Shown one piece after another: positions 14,134 through 25,478 of a DNA stretch of 64,000 nucleotides (its first letter is position 1; every line of letters starts with the position of its first letter). The notes below the pieces were generated by a model. It ran no database searches, was not told the origin of the DNA, and saw only the letters and a program-made list of their open reading frames with translations. The DNA lies in NCBI GenBank assembly GCA_028023455.1, contig JAQFVV010012499.1:865584-929583 (forward strand). Reading direction: 5' to 3'. The translations under genes and the position numbers were made by a program. The stretch is from Epiperipatus broadwayi. Taxonomy: Eukaryota > Onychophora > Udeonychophora > Euonychophora > Peripatidae.

Positions 14134-14135
14134 GA

Positions 14136-16180
14136 AAATAGATAAAACTTTTATAATACCCTAAAATTTATAATAAATTAATAAAAATAAAAATTATATG
14201 GAAAAAAATTAAATATAAGATAGTCAACTAGTAAAAATCTAGACAAATCAATTACAAAATAAAAGATGATATAAAATTTAAATAGTAATTATGGAAATCA
14301 TAATATGATTTACTATATACATGCAGGTAAATAATTTAATGACAAATCAAAAAAATATATGCAATTAATAAAAGAAATGATAAATCTGCCATATATGTTT
14401 ATTATTTATCACATGGACATAAAAGACATTGTATAAAAATATTAAATCTTTAATCTATATTAAAGTATCTAATAGAATAAAAATAAATAAAAGTAATTAT
14501 ATTAACTGTAATAACAATAATTGCATGAATATATATAAAACATCCATAAATTCAATTAATAATTGGTCAATGAACATTGAATGGAAAGTAGATTATATAT
14601 ATATATAGTGTAAATTTTTCTCATCTTGTATAATTATTGTGTTATATGATTAAGATATTTTACCTTTCTTACTTTGTAGCTATTTTGATAGCTTTATCAT
14701 AATTTTATTTTTGATTTTGATTAATTTTATATGTATAAGAAATAACAGACATTTCTATGTATGTAATGTAAATTAAAGTTTAAAGTAAATTATATTTACA
14801 TTGAAGACTGACAGAAATATGAACTGAAAAAAGCTTTTTTGTATTTAAAATTTATAAACAAGTTGCTATATAATGATATATATTATTTATTCAAGAGATT
14901 ATCTAAAAAATAATCATAATAAATTATGTTTCTTTAGTTAAATTAATATTTGGTTACAATAAAATGTTGATAGTAAATATTAACTTATTTATTATCAAAA
15001 AATATCTTGACAACTTAATATTTACAATTACCATGCATATATAGTTCTACCAATTCATTTTTAAAATAAATATAATAATCAATAGAGGAATACAATACTT
15101 TCTAGCATGCAAACAAAATTTTGAATGATGTTCATGCTATATCATAATTTCAGTTTTAATTCTATTAATATTCTATTTTCAATCATAACACATATCATTA
15201 AGCTCCTTTAAATTAATATGTCAAGTGAAATTCTGAACAGATTATGAAAATAGGCATTTTATTAGACACTATATAGAAAAGAAAACAACAAATTATAAAT
15301 GGTATTCATAAAAAGACTATTAAAATGCTATTAACTACCAGTTATCATGCTATAAAATTTATATTATCATGAAGTATCATCTTACTTGGTTTAACTTAAA
15401 ATAATTTAATTTCTGCAAAGTAATGCATGTTGTGTTTTTATTGAAGATTGCTGTTTAATAGAATACTGAGAACAGGTTTGTACTGATTTATTATTAGTAT
15501 TAAATAACACATACACACATAAATAATATAAAGGATTTGAACACAGATTTTCAAGCTCTTTTCAGTCATACACTCCATGTTATACAACCAACATATGTAA
15601 AAAAAATAAATGATCTCCAATATAAATATAGTATTAATAAACTCTCTCATACTTCTTATATTTTTCCAAAGTGGCTATTATTTTAGTATTATCAAAGTCA
15701 GAGATGTGATCAATTTTTAAAAAAAAACATGATGTAAAAGCTGATGTAATCAACTTTTGATTGAAAGTATTTTTATTTTCCCTATCTCTGACACCAGTAT
15801 ATCTATTTGATTGATTTTTATAGCATCTTGGACTTTGTGAACATGGAATTTCAGACAACTTGGTGTTCTAAAGGTGCTCAATCTTTAGGCTTATGAAAAA
15901 AAAATATTAAATGTTCACCAGTGGAAAAGATATTCTTAATGTTGAAATTAGATAGTTATCTATTAATATTATCAATGACTTCTTTAATATAATGTAAAAC
16001 AACTCTATAATCACATGAATAATTAATTATCAACATCACCATCCTTCTTTACATTCTATCAATACTAAATCATAAATAAGAGATTTTTTTCACTTGTTGT
16101 ACAGTTGTTTTAATTTATATTAAAAAGGTCATTGATAAGATAACTGTCTAATTTCAATAAGCCTAAAGACTGAATACTTT
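14136..16180. other. A+T-rich DNA, nothing recognised
   Basis: No protein family, RNA gene or clear repeat boundary is visible. Minus-strand frames at 15438-15650 and 15634-15858 have no family resemblance that I can see. Confidence 0.4.
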
Positions 16181-16700
16181 TGTGATATCTCACCATAATT
16201 TCAAATAATGGATTAGTCCAGATTCCTTTCTTATCATAATCAAATTGAGCATTCATTGCAACTAACCAATGTATATATAAATAGATAATACCTAGCCAAT
16301 GGCAAAAATAGGCCATAGGCAATGATGCTCTTAAATTTCTAATGTTTCCATTCAGGTTAGAGATCTGGCAATAAATAGTCAGCCTTTTTGTGTATGGTTG
16401 AAGAGATCTCCTGCTAACCTGAAAAGCAGTAATTGTGCTCCAGACTAGTGAAGCATGGACATATTTAGTACTGGAAATTTCCAGAATCAAATCAATCTCA
16501 AGACAAGCTGTTTTTACAGCCAGAAGAGTTGCTATACCATTTCACAAGGCAGGTTATTACATGAGCTGAAATTGGGTAGAAATTGATAAGGACACATACA
16601 GTTTTTTTTCTATACAGTTCAACCCTAGAACTAAGAATTATACCTTATCAACAGTAGCAGACAGCATGTAGTTATCTATAAATGACTATTGTAAAGTGAG
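16181..16700 (+). repeat. 5' LTR of the Gypsy element
   Basis: It is homologous along its length to 20873-20975 plus 22776-23250. Shared blocks include TTGAGCATTCATTG, CTGGCAATAAATAGTCAG, AGAAGAGTTGCT and CAACAGTAGCAG. It begins with TG. The right edge is uncertain: similarity fades between about 16690 and 16760. At 16264-16300 it carries the short TA-rich tract where the 3' LTR has its large insertion. The minus-strand frame at 16110-16490 is a non-coding reading of this LTR. Confidence 0.8.
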
Positions 16701-17134
16701 TATATGTTTGTATCTGTGTATGTCTAATAAATATATTATAAAATATATATATACTCATTTGTTTTTATATGTAAAGTCATGACTAAACACAGCAGATTTC
16801 ATACAGTCAACTAAATAACCCCCCTCCAGCTTATAAACAATAAAATCTTGCCTCCATGGGTGATTAGATTTTATTATTATTCAGAAAAATTGACTGCAAA
16901 TGTTATCAGCATGTCAATAAAACTTTGTAAAATCAAACAAGAGTGCTGACTCTTACTCATAAAGATAGAAACTCCCTCCAGTGTGTTATTAGATTTTGTC
17001 TTTATCAGAAAATTGATGATTACACAAATAGTAGCTCCTCAAATAAATATTAAAAGATCATCCCAAGTGGTTACTCACATAAACTGAAAAAAATATTTTC
17101 TCTTCCATGTTATATAGAAGAGAAAAATAACAAA

Positions 17135-17840
17135 ATGACTAATATTGGTGCAATTAAAGCATTCAATCCAGCCTACCCAGAGAACTGGCCCAGCTATAAA
17201 CTTCAAATAATATTTATTTACATGCTAATCAAATCAAAAGGCTTAAGTTGAAATTTGCTACACTTATGTCAAGTATTGCATCCCAGATTTAAGGTACTCA
17301 AATCACAAAACTATATCAGAGACACCATCAGAGCTAGATTTTGACAAAGCATTATCTTTACTTATCAACCTTTTTACTTCTAAGTCTCTAACAATAATGC
17401 AGAAATATCATTTCAATTTTTGTGTCCAAGGGAAAGTAGAAAATCTAGAGATTTTGTTATTAGAATAAGTTCATTAGACTTAAAATGCAATTTTAAAGAC
17501 TTCCTTAATAAAGTTCTATGACATAAATTCGCTCATAAACTTAGGGTTAAGCTCCTAATGTCTTCTGACATAGCTTTTGAATTCACTTTGTTTCAAGCAA
17601 CATTATTCAAAGATTTGAGAAGAACACTGGGTTGGTCATGCACTCAGAAAACAGCTCAAATAAATTAACAACAATGAGTGGAAAGTGGTGTTACAGAAGT
17701 AATGATCTGATACACAAAGAGAGAGAGACTACCCATAGCACTATACAGGGTGCACATATTGAAGCATATTTATTACACAAAAAACTGCTTCTTTTAAAAA
17801 CAAAAAAAGGTAGTTTAACAACAGAATAGATGAATCCATT
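17135..17840 (+). pseudogene. Gypsy gag remnant with degenerate zinc knuckle
   Basis: The ATG at 17135 opens a frame starting MTNIGAIKAFNPAYPENW. This resembles the start of Gypsy gag proteins, where a Phe-x5-Trp-containing capsid N-terminus is typical. Downstream, in mixed frames, are blocks expected of capsid: a Phe-rich QxE-like segment near 17420-17450 and an LRxxxxxCxF counterpart near 17475-17500. The frame 17632-17829 holds a zinc-knuckle relic, WCYRSNDLIHK, in which the second cysteine is replaced. Gag would form the particle and bind RNA; this copy is broken by several stops. Confidence 0.65.
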
Positions 17841-17893
17841 CCAAAAGGCAAAAAGATAATTTAAAGTAAAAAAAAATTGCCTGAATAAACAAT

Positions 17894-18151
17894 GTGGGAA
17901 ATAGTGACTCTGTTTTCAAACACAGAATCCTTCTTATTGATACCTTGGTCACAATAAAACTGAACACTGGGTCTGCAGTGTACATAGTGTTAAACAAGCT
18001 GTGGGCTATCATTAATAAGTGTAATGAATTTCAACTGCACTTTAGCAGCAAAACAAGAACTGATTATCAAGGCAATCAAGTAACACTCTTGGAACCGACA
18101 AAATCAAAGTTAAAATGCCTAATAAGACTATATATCTACTACTGGTTGTAG
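17894..18151 (+). pseudogene. Gypsy aspartic protease remnant
   Basis: The 85-codon frame contains LNTGSAV at residues 23-29, the site of the catalytic Asp-Thr-Gly in retrotransposon proteases. The aspartate is asparagine here, so this copy is catalytically dead. The following residues match the usual spacing to a Leu-x-Phe segment and a TDYQGN block (compare the TYTGE-type block of the family). The position between the zinc knuckle and reverse transcriptase fits the Gypsy order. Confidence 0.7.
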
Positions 18152-18279
18152 CATCAAGTGAATGTAACAATTCCTTAGGCATGATTATGTCAGTTACTTA
18201 GGGTTTGCAGCAACAAAAATGAACCAAGTCACAACTACCACTGAATAAAGAGGTATAACCAATCAGTTGTCATCACTGA

Positions 18280-19400
18280 CCACTGCCACTGGCCTTGAAA
18301 GCCGAAGTAGAAGATGATTTTAAAAGATTGCTGGCAGTATGGTGATTTAGCCCCTATCCTACTCGGAATGAGGAGCCTAATTGTCCCAATCATCAAACAA
18401 AATGGTAATGTATAGATTTGTTGGGATTATTGATGCACAATTAACAAGGCACTGGCATCTGATAACTATCCATATCCATCATTATCAGTTAAGTAGAACC
18501 TATCCACACTATCAAGTAGAAGGTTTTTCACAAAAATTGATTTAACACATGCATACTTGCAGCTACCAGTTAATTGATCAAGCTGCAAGAGCATTATTGA
18601 TAATCATGCATAAAGGCTTTTGGAATATTGGTTACCTCATCAATATTCCAGATAATTGTAGACCAAGTGGTTTCTGGAATACCAGGCACACCACCTTATT
18701 TTGGTGATTTTTTATTGCCACAAATTCCAGAACAATTTTAAAGATCCACTAAGATATTGGCAGACATGGTCAAGGCTTCAACATTAAAATGAACTTGGAC
18801 AAATGCATATTTGAAGCTAAAGAAGTTTAATTTCTGGGATTTAGGATAGATTCTGGTGGCATTTTTCCTGCACAAAAAAAATCAAGACAATTAAAGAAAT
18901 AAAAATACCAAACAACAAGAAAAAAACTAGTCTTTTTGTGGTGTCGTAACTTATTATGACAGTTTTTTTATATCATAAAGGAGTTGAATAACTATACAGA
19001 CTACTGGGCAAAAATTCAGTCTAGAAGTGGGACAGTAAGTATGACATAGCCTTAAAAAACTAAAAAAAACTAAAATTGGATTTAATAATATTGGCAGACT
19101 TTGATCCTGAATGAGTGTTGATATTAATTTGTGATATGTCATCAGTGGGAACTTATGCTGTGTTTTCTCAAGGGAATGATGATGGTTAACACTGCATTTG
19201 CATCAAAGTGTCTCTCAAAAGCTGAAGAAAACTATGATCAAATTGACAAAGAGGTCTTAGCATTAATAAATGGCATTAAAATTTCTTAACTATCTATATG
19301 GTCAATTATTCATAATATAATCAATCATAGATCCCTGCTGGTTATTTGTACTATGATAAAGGAATCCCCAAGCCTGCCTTATCATGTTTGCTAAGGTAGT
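18280..19400 (+). pseudogene. Gypsy reverse transcriptase and RNase H remnant
   Basis: Blocks in order: LIVPIIKQNGNV at 18373-18408 (compare PIVPVxKxDG), DNYPYPSL near 18460-18485, and the motif A block FTKIDLTHAYLQLPVN at 18526-18573 with its catalytic aspartate. The motif C site reads YFGD at 18697-18708 in place of YxDD, so one catalytic aspartate is lost. FLGFRIDSGGI follows near 18832-18865, the block after motif D/E. RNase H shows FASKCLSKAEENYDQIDKEV at about 19200-19258, close to the family's SRxLxxxExNYxxxxKE block. Stops and frame changes lie between nearly all of these. The pattern is clearly Ty3/Gypsy. Confidence 0.82.
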
Positions 19401-19559
19401 TTAATTTTTATCATGTTATAAATTTTAAACTAGAATACAGTGAGAAAAAATAAATTCCCCATGTAGATTTCTTAGGCCAGTTGCCTACAAAAGCTGCAGA
19501 TGATTTAATCAATTAATATGATAAATTTAGAATTAAATATTCCAATTATCAGTAAATTG

Positions 19560-20720
19560 GTGATAGGTTGGACCACTAATGACCCTGTATTCCAAAGGTT
19601 ACAAAAATGGATCCAATAGCATTGGCCAAACAAAAAATCTAATAAGTTGCCTTTAGCCTACTGGATTCAAAAGCTAAAACTCTTAATTAAAAATAACTGT
19701 ATTATGGGGGAATCAAGGTAGTGATTCTTCCTGCTGGACTATTCCAGTTCTCAACACTGTAGCATAATGGGCATCTGAAAATTGTCATAATGAAGATGCA
19801 TGCTAGCAAGTTCATATTTATTGTAACCTACATTGGACTTAACATTGAGTCAAGTACCATAATTTCTGGCATTGCAAAATGAAACAAAACATGTCAGATG
19901 AGAAAAAACAGTCCAGTGATCTAAACCTGAAGGCCCCGGGATCTGAATTCATGCTGAACATGCAGGCCCATGGAGAGAAAAACTATTACTAATAGTGATT
20001 GACTCTTACTATAAGTGGTTGGAAGTAGTGAAAGTATTATGATACCAGTCTACAGCAATTATCAAAAGTCTTATAATACTAAACATCACATAATCACTAT
20101 CTCATACTAGCACATAATTGTTAATAAACAGAGCAAAACTCTCTCTGATTGGCACAGGGTGGCACTACTGTATAGAGAGAGTTTTGCCTTGTTTATTAAC
20201 TCTTATATTACATATGGCTTATCTAAAACTATAGATTTATACAGTGATATACAAACAGCATTCAAAAACTTTGATGCCATTAATAGCAGAGAACTAGTAA
20301 TCAGCCATCATTTCACCCTGACAGAAATGGTCAAGCTGAGAGACTGGTTTATGAGACAAAAAATATTAACAAAAATGAATACAGGAAGTTGAAACACCCA
20401 TATTTCCAGAACTGTTAGAATAGCACTCTATGCTGAGCTCAATCACTGGAAATATGCCTGCTAAACTACTCTTCAATAGGAAGCTCAGAACCAATCTATC
20501 AGTTCTCAATTATAATTCTATTAATGAGAAAAAAGAAAATAACTGTAGAGTGTAAATAGGCACCCATGTTCTATGTAAAATTTATAATAGAACCACCAAA
20601 TGATTCCCAGCAGTAATGATTGAACTTAAAGGACTTCCAACAGTGGTGGTCAAAACAGGTGATGGACAATGATATCATTACCACAGAAACCAAATTAGAT
20701 TAGATCATACATTATCATCC
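19560..20720 (+). pseudogene. Gypsy integrase remnant, interrupted by a hairpin repeat
   Basis: An HHCC-type zinc-binding relic is seen near 19765-19880, with NGHLKIVIMKMHASKF-like residues matching the GHxG...K block. The core follows: GPWREKLLLIVIDSYYKWLEV at about 19958-20025, which includes the first catalytic aspartate region. The core is then interrupted by the hairpin at 20120-20200. It resumes with FHPDRNGQAERLV at about 20310-20348, the block holding the catalytic glutamate. Beyond it, PAKLLFNRKLRT at about 20457-20495 and a C-terminal beta-rich segment (20570-20690) complete the domain. The segment expected around the second catalytic aspartate was not found. Confidence 0.8.
20120..20200. 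repeat. 81-bp hairpin with 27-bp arms inside integrase
   Basis: The arms 20120-20146 and 20174-20200 are reverse complements with two mismatches. They share AGAGAGAGTTTTG and TTGTTTATTAAC ends. The 27-bp loop contains GGTGGCACTACTGTAT. The loop and right arm match the dispersed repeat at 1838-1875 and 52830-52845, so this is probably a foldback member of that family. It lies between two recognisable integrase blocks. Confidence 0.75.
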
Positions 20721-20872
20721 AGCTATAATAAACCTTCAATTCCAAAAAGAATGAATGATGACAACAGCAATCTTTGCTGAGAACAACCAGAAGAAGCAAC
20801 AACATGAAGATGTCTTACCATGCACCTGCATGACTACATTCTCCAGGACTAGTTTTACCCCTTGGGATGGAA

Positions 20873-23250
20873 TGCCATATTTCATTTTCTCTACAAATAA
20901 TGGACTAGCCAGATTACTTTCTTATCTTGATCAGATTGAGCATTCATTGTTGCTAACCAATGCATATATATATATGACTATAGATGGCATTATACCAAAA
21001 AGACCTTCAAGCGTTTGTTTACATAAACGTCAGAGCGAGTATTTCACTATCTCTAACTTAATTTCCACCTTCATATCATGATTTCAAGCTATTTGCTATC
21101 GTCAGTGAAGGACAGGATTAAGAAACTAGATCTAAAACACAAACTCTGAGCATTTAAGAAACAGTTTCTATTCAGCTTGCGAGCATGAATCTTTTAGACA
21201 CATAATGTCTTCAAACTCAGCATCGCATGCCAGATAGCTACATGGGTCTGATATCAGTTCAGCATCACCACATAGTAGAAGTCTCTGCAATATATATCAT
21301 TGCAAGAAAGACCTCAAAGGTACATTTATGAAAAACAAAAAACACAAGTTAAAAACTTGCATACGCTTGTATTTATGACTATAGATGGCATTATACCAAA
21401 AACACCTTCAAGCGTTTGTTTACATAAACGTCAGAGCGAGTATTTCACTATCTCTAACTTAATTTCCACCTTCATATCATGATTTCAAGCTATTTTCTAT
21501 CGTCAGTGAAGGACAGGATTAAGAAACTAGATCTAAAACACAAACTCTGAGCGTTTAAGAAACAGTTTCTATTCAGCTTGCAAGCGTGAATCTTTTAGAC
21601 ACGTAATGTCTTCAAACTCAGCATTGCATGCCAGATAGCTACATGGGTCTGATATCAGTTCAGCATCACCACATAGTAGAAGTCTCTGCAATATATATCA
21701 TTGCAAGAAAGACCTCAAAGGTACATTTATGAAAAACAAAAAACACAAGTTAAAAACTTGCATACGCTTGTATTTATGACTATAGATGGTGTTATACCAA
21801 AAACACCTTCAAGCGTTTGTTTACATAAATGTCAGAGCGAGTATTTCACTATCTCTAACTTAATTTCCACCTTCATATCATGATTTCAAGCTATTTGCTA
21901 TCGTCAGTGAAGGACAGGATTAAGAAACTAGATCTAAAACACAAACTCTGAGCGTTTAAGAAACAGTTTCTATTCAGCTTGCGAGCGTGAATCTTTTAGA
22001 CACGTAATGTCTTCAAACTCAGCATCGCATGCCAGATAGCTACATGGGTCTGATATCAGTTCAGCATCACCACATAGTAGAAGTCTCTGCAATATATATC
22101 ATTGCAAGAAAGACCTCAAAGGTACATTTATGAAAAACAAAAAACACAAGTTAAAAACTTGCATACGCTTGTATTTATGACTATAGATGGCGTTATACCA
22201 AAAACACCTTCAAGCGTTTGTTTACATAAACGTCAGAGCGAGTATTTCACTATCTCTAACTTAATTTCCACCTTCATATCATGATTTCAAGCTATTTGCT
22301 ATCGTCAGTGAAGGACAGGATTAAGAAACTAGATCTAAAACACAAACTCTGAGCGTTTAAGAAACAGTTTCTATTCAGCTTGCGAGCGTGAATCTTTTAG
22401 ACACGTAATGTCTTCAAACTCAGCATCGCATGCCAGATAGCTACATGGGTCTGATATCAGTTCAGCATCACCACATAGTAGAAGTCTCTGCAATATATAT
22501 CATTGCAAGAAAGACCTCAAAGGTACATTTATGAAAAACAAAAAACACAAGTTAAAAACTTGCATACGCTTGTATTTATGACTATAGATGGCGTTATACC
22601 AAAAACACCTTCAAGCGTTTGCTTACATAAACGTCAGAGCGAGTATTTCACTATCTCTAACTTAATTTCCACCTTCATATCATGTTTTCAAGCTATTTGC
22701 TATCGTCAGTGAAGGACAGGATTAAGAAACTAGATCTAAAACACAAACTCTGAGCGTTTAAGAAACAGTTTCTATATATATATATATAATGCATAGCCAA
22801 AGGCAGAAATAGGCCAAAAAGCAATGATACAAAATTCTAAGGTTTCCATTAAGATTAGGGATCTGGCAATAAATAGTCAGATTTTTTGTGATATGATCAG
22901 AGATAATTTGTTAAGCTTGAATAACAGTAGTTTGTTTTTCCCCATATGATTGAATAGATCTCCTGTTAAAGTAAGGAGCAGTGATTGTTCTCCAGACTAT
23001 AGCTATTTAAGTTAATAATTAATACTGTGAGGCATGCATGTATTTAGGACTGGGAATTGCCACAACCAAAGCAAACCCAATGCAAGCAGTTGTTACAAAC
23101 AGAAGAGTTGCTGTACCTACTCACAAGGCAGGCTGCTATGTGAACTAGAAGTGGGTAGAAATCTATAAGGTCACATATTCACACTAGAATTGCAAACTAT
23201 AACTCATAACAGTAGCAGGTGGAGACTAGCTATTTATAAATAAAAATTAT
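20873..23250 (+). repeat. 3' LTR of the Gypsy element, split by a tandem array
   Basis: 20873-20975 matches 16181-16278 of the 5' LTR, and 22776-23250 matches the remainder. The break falls in a TA microsatellite. The 5' LTR reads AACCAATGTATATATAAATAG. Here the text is AACCAATGCATATATATA, then the array, then TATATATATAATGCATAGCC. The right part keeps GGCAGAAATAGGCC, GGGATCTGGCAATAAATAG and AGAAGAGTTGCTGTACC. It also has an extra segment around 22895-22955 with no counterpart in the 5' LTR. The right end is uncertain. Confidence 0.8.
20976..22775 (+). repeat. Tandem array, 401-bp unit, about 4.5 copies
   Basis: Identical landmarks recur every 401 bp. The stop after the ATTTCCACCTTCATATCATG block falls at 21081, 21482, 21883, 22284 and the equivalent of 22685. 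Each full unit holds a 60-codon frame starting MQERPQRYIYEKQK. The last unit extends the frame because TGA changed. Since 401 is not a multiple of three, the frame cannot read through units. Units differ at about a dozen positions and most differences are C to T or G to A at CpG. Internal short palindromes include CAAGTTAAAAACTTG and GAAACAGTTTC. No known protein family is recognisable, and I regard the frame as incidental. Confidence 0.93.
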
Positions 23251-23555
23251 AAATTGGATGTGTGTTAGAACACCAAAGTGGTTAAAATCTCATGTTCACA
23301 TTTCCCAACAACATATGATCGTTAATCAAATAGATATATTGGTGTCATAGTTAAGGAGTATAAAGTATCCTTTAATCAAAAGTTAATTACATTAGCTTTT
23401 ATAACATATTTTTTTAGAAATTTATCACTTTTCTGACTTTAACAATACTTAAATAATAGATACTTTGAGAAATTATAATTTAAGAACTATGGGAGACTCT
23501 GTTGAAAATTTTAAAAAAAGCCTAACAGTTTAAATAAATGGAATGAAATACAGCA

Positions 23556-23680
23556 TATTTCATACTTATGGAAGCCTTTTACTTTATCTTCTTCTAAAAT
23601 TAAAGCTATCTATGTATATTCCAACCTTATGGAAGCCTTTTACTTTATATTATTCTAAAATTAAAGCTAACTATAAAACT
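23556..23680 (+). repeat. 61-bp tandem duplication
   Basis: CTTATGGAAGCCTTTTACTT occurs at 23565 and again at 23626. The two 61-bp units are about 90 percent alike, with TCTAAAATTAAAGCTA closing each. The 60-codon frame at 23543-23725 just reads through both units. Confidence 0.85.
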
Positions 23681-24066
23681 AAAGGAAGTACAAAAAGTTT
23701 TGTTACTCTATCTCATTCTGATTAGAAATCCATCTAATATATATATATGAATAAATATTGCAATCGTGTTATTTCTTGAGACATAACACTTTTTCATTAC
23801 AATCTTAGCATTTACAAAGCTGAATGTTTTTTCATCAAAACATTGGCAATCTAATTCAGCAAAGGAAGTTTCTGATTGGTGAATAAAGATCTAAGAGATT
23901 TTAGAAACCTTAAACTGGAATCTTTGTGTGATGGACAGAATAACTTTTCTCTAAGCCAATATGACTGAACAAGTTTTTTTTCATATGTATAAAGAACAGA
24001 AATGATGAGATATTATCCACGTAAACAGAGATTATCATTAACTTTTGAAGTTACCAGGAAATGATT

Positions 24067-24212
24067 AATTACTACCAATTGACAATTTCTGAGGCTAAAA
24101 AAGTTTTCTCATTAACCTGTAATAGCTCTTTTGTAAACTCCAAAAAAAAAAAAAAACTGTTTATAATTTAATGAGAAACTAGTTTAGCCTCAGGAATTGT
24201 AAATTAGTAATA
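24067..24212. repeat. Short inverted-repeat (MITE-like) hairpin
   Basis: The left arm 24067-24115 and right arm 24168-24212 are near reverse complements: ATTACTA-CAATT...CTGAGGCTAAA against TTTAGCCTCAGGAATTG...TAGTAAT. The loop contains a run of fifteen A. There is no coding capacity. Confidence 0.78.
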
Positions 24213-24263
24213 TTTGAAATATTTGAAAACCAGACACTCTTCACAAACCTGGGAGCTTAATTG

Positions 24264-24690
24264 CAAGTATAGAGTATTTGAACTCAGATTTAAAAGCACC
24301 TCTTCAACTATCCACACTGTCTTATTCAACTGATACACATTACCACACACATTTAATATAAATAATTACCAGTATATGTATTTCGTGCTAAACCAACACT
24401 CATCAGTTGGTCCGATTATCATCTCTCACACATATATATAATCAGTGCTCAGTTTTATATTAAGATAGCACTGATTATATATATATATATATATGTATGA
24501 AAGATGATAATCTGGACCAACTGATGAGTGCTGGTTTAGCACGAAATTCCTATATTGGTGATTATATTGGTGATTATTTATCTTTTCTACATGTGTGTGG
24601 TCATGTGTATCTGTTGTATGAGATAGTGTGGATAGTTGAAGGGTGCTTGAAAATATGAGTTCAAATCCTCTATACTTAGTAATATTTGAT
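24264..24690. repeat. Head-to-head pair of tRNA-like short repeats (427-bp palindrome)
   Basis: The left arm (24264-24440) is the reverse complement of the right arm (24491-24690), around a (TA)n centre. Each arm carries the family core CCAACTGATGAGTGCTGGTT, then a TTATCTTTTC-ACATGTGTGTGG segment, and ends in GAGTTCAAATCC. The last block resembles a pol III B box (compare GGTTCGAATCC). The arms can be read as two SINE copies in opposite orientation or as one foldback element. Related copies are at 50630-50935 and 61030-61186. Confidence 0.78.
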
Positions 24691-24800
24691 AATTTCTCAG
24701 TAACATCAAAAGTTAAAGGTGATCTTTGTTTACTTGGATATCTCATTTCTATTGTGTATTGTAAAACTTGTAAAACAAACTATAGAAATATTTAATTAAT

Positions 24801-25478
<678 letters not shown>

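Larger units (their letters stand above)
10738..14135 (+). mobile_element. Degenerate APE-type LINE, L1/Tx1-like (plus strand)
   Basis: A non-LTR retrotransposon about 3.4 kb long as preserved. In order it holds an apurinic endonuclease-like domain (about 10740-11200), a reverse transcriptase (about 11820-12700), a thumb and linker, a cysteine/histidine-containing C-terminal region (about 13390-13750), a short 3' end with AATAAA and a microsatellite tail. Reading frames switch repeatedly. The clade call rests on the overall layout of the polymerase N-terminus and thumb and is tentative. Any 5' UTR or first ORF is absent or merged with the array at 10215-10740. No target-site duplication could be fixed, because both ends lie in microsatellite. 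Confidence 0.8.
16181..23260 (+). mobile_element. Degenerate Ty3/Gypsy LTR retrotransposon with nested insertions
   Basis: Two LTRs flank an internal region that reads gag, zinc knuckle, protease, reverse transcriptase, RNase H and integrase, the Ty3/Gypsy order. The 5' LTR starts at 16181 (TGTGATATCTCA) and the 3' LTR at 20873 (TGCCATATTTCA). Both continue to CAAATAATGG over exactly 31 positions, which supports the starts. A purine-rich stretch (GGGATGGAA) sits directly before the 3' LTR, where a polypurine tract belongs. Every domain is broken by stops and frameshifts. Two later events are visible: a short hairpin repeat inside integrase (20120-20200) and a 401-bp tandem array inside the 3' LTR. 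No env-like gene is seen. Confidence 0.85.

Noticed and set aside
13956-14141. Poly-asparagine open frame
   Set aside because: It is the translation of the AAT repeat at the LINE 3' end.
16110-16490. 126-codon minus-strand frame
   Set aside because: It lies across the start of the Gypsy 5' LTR and is not preserved in the 3' LTR.
21300-22712. Repeated 60-codon frames as a possible multicopy peptide gene
   Set aside because: The unit length is not a multiple of three, the changes between units follow CpG decay and not codon constraint, and no start context, signal peptide or family match was seen.
20976-22775. CRISPR-like array
   Set aside because: The repeats are 401 bp, contiguous and without unique spacers, and the context is an animal-type retrotransposon.
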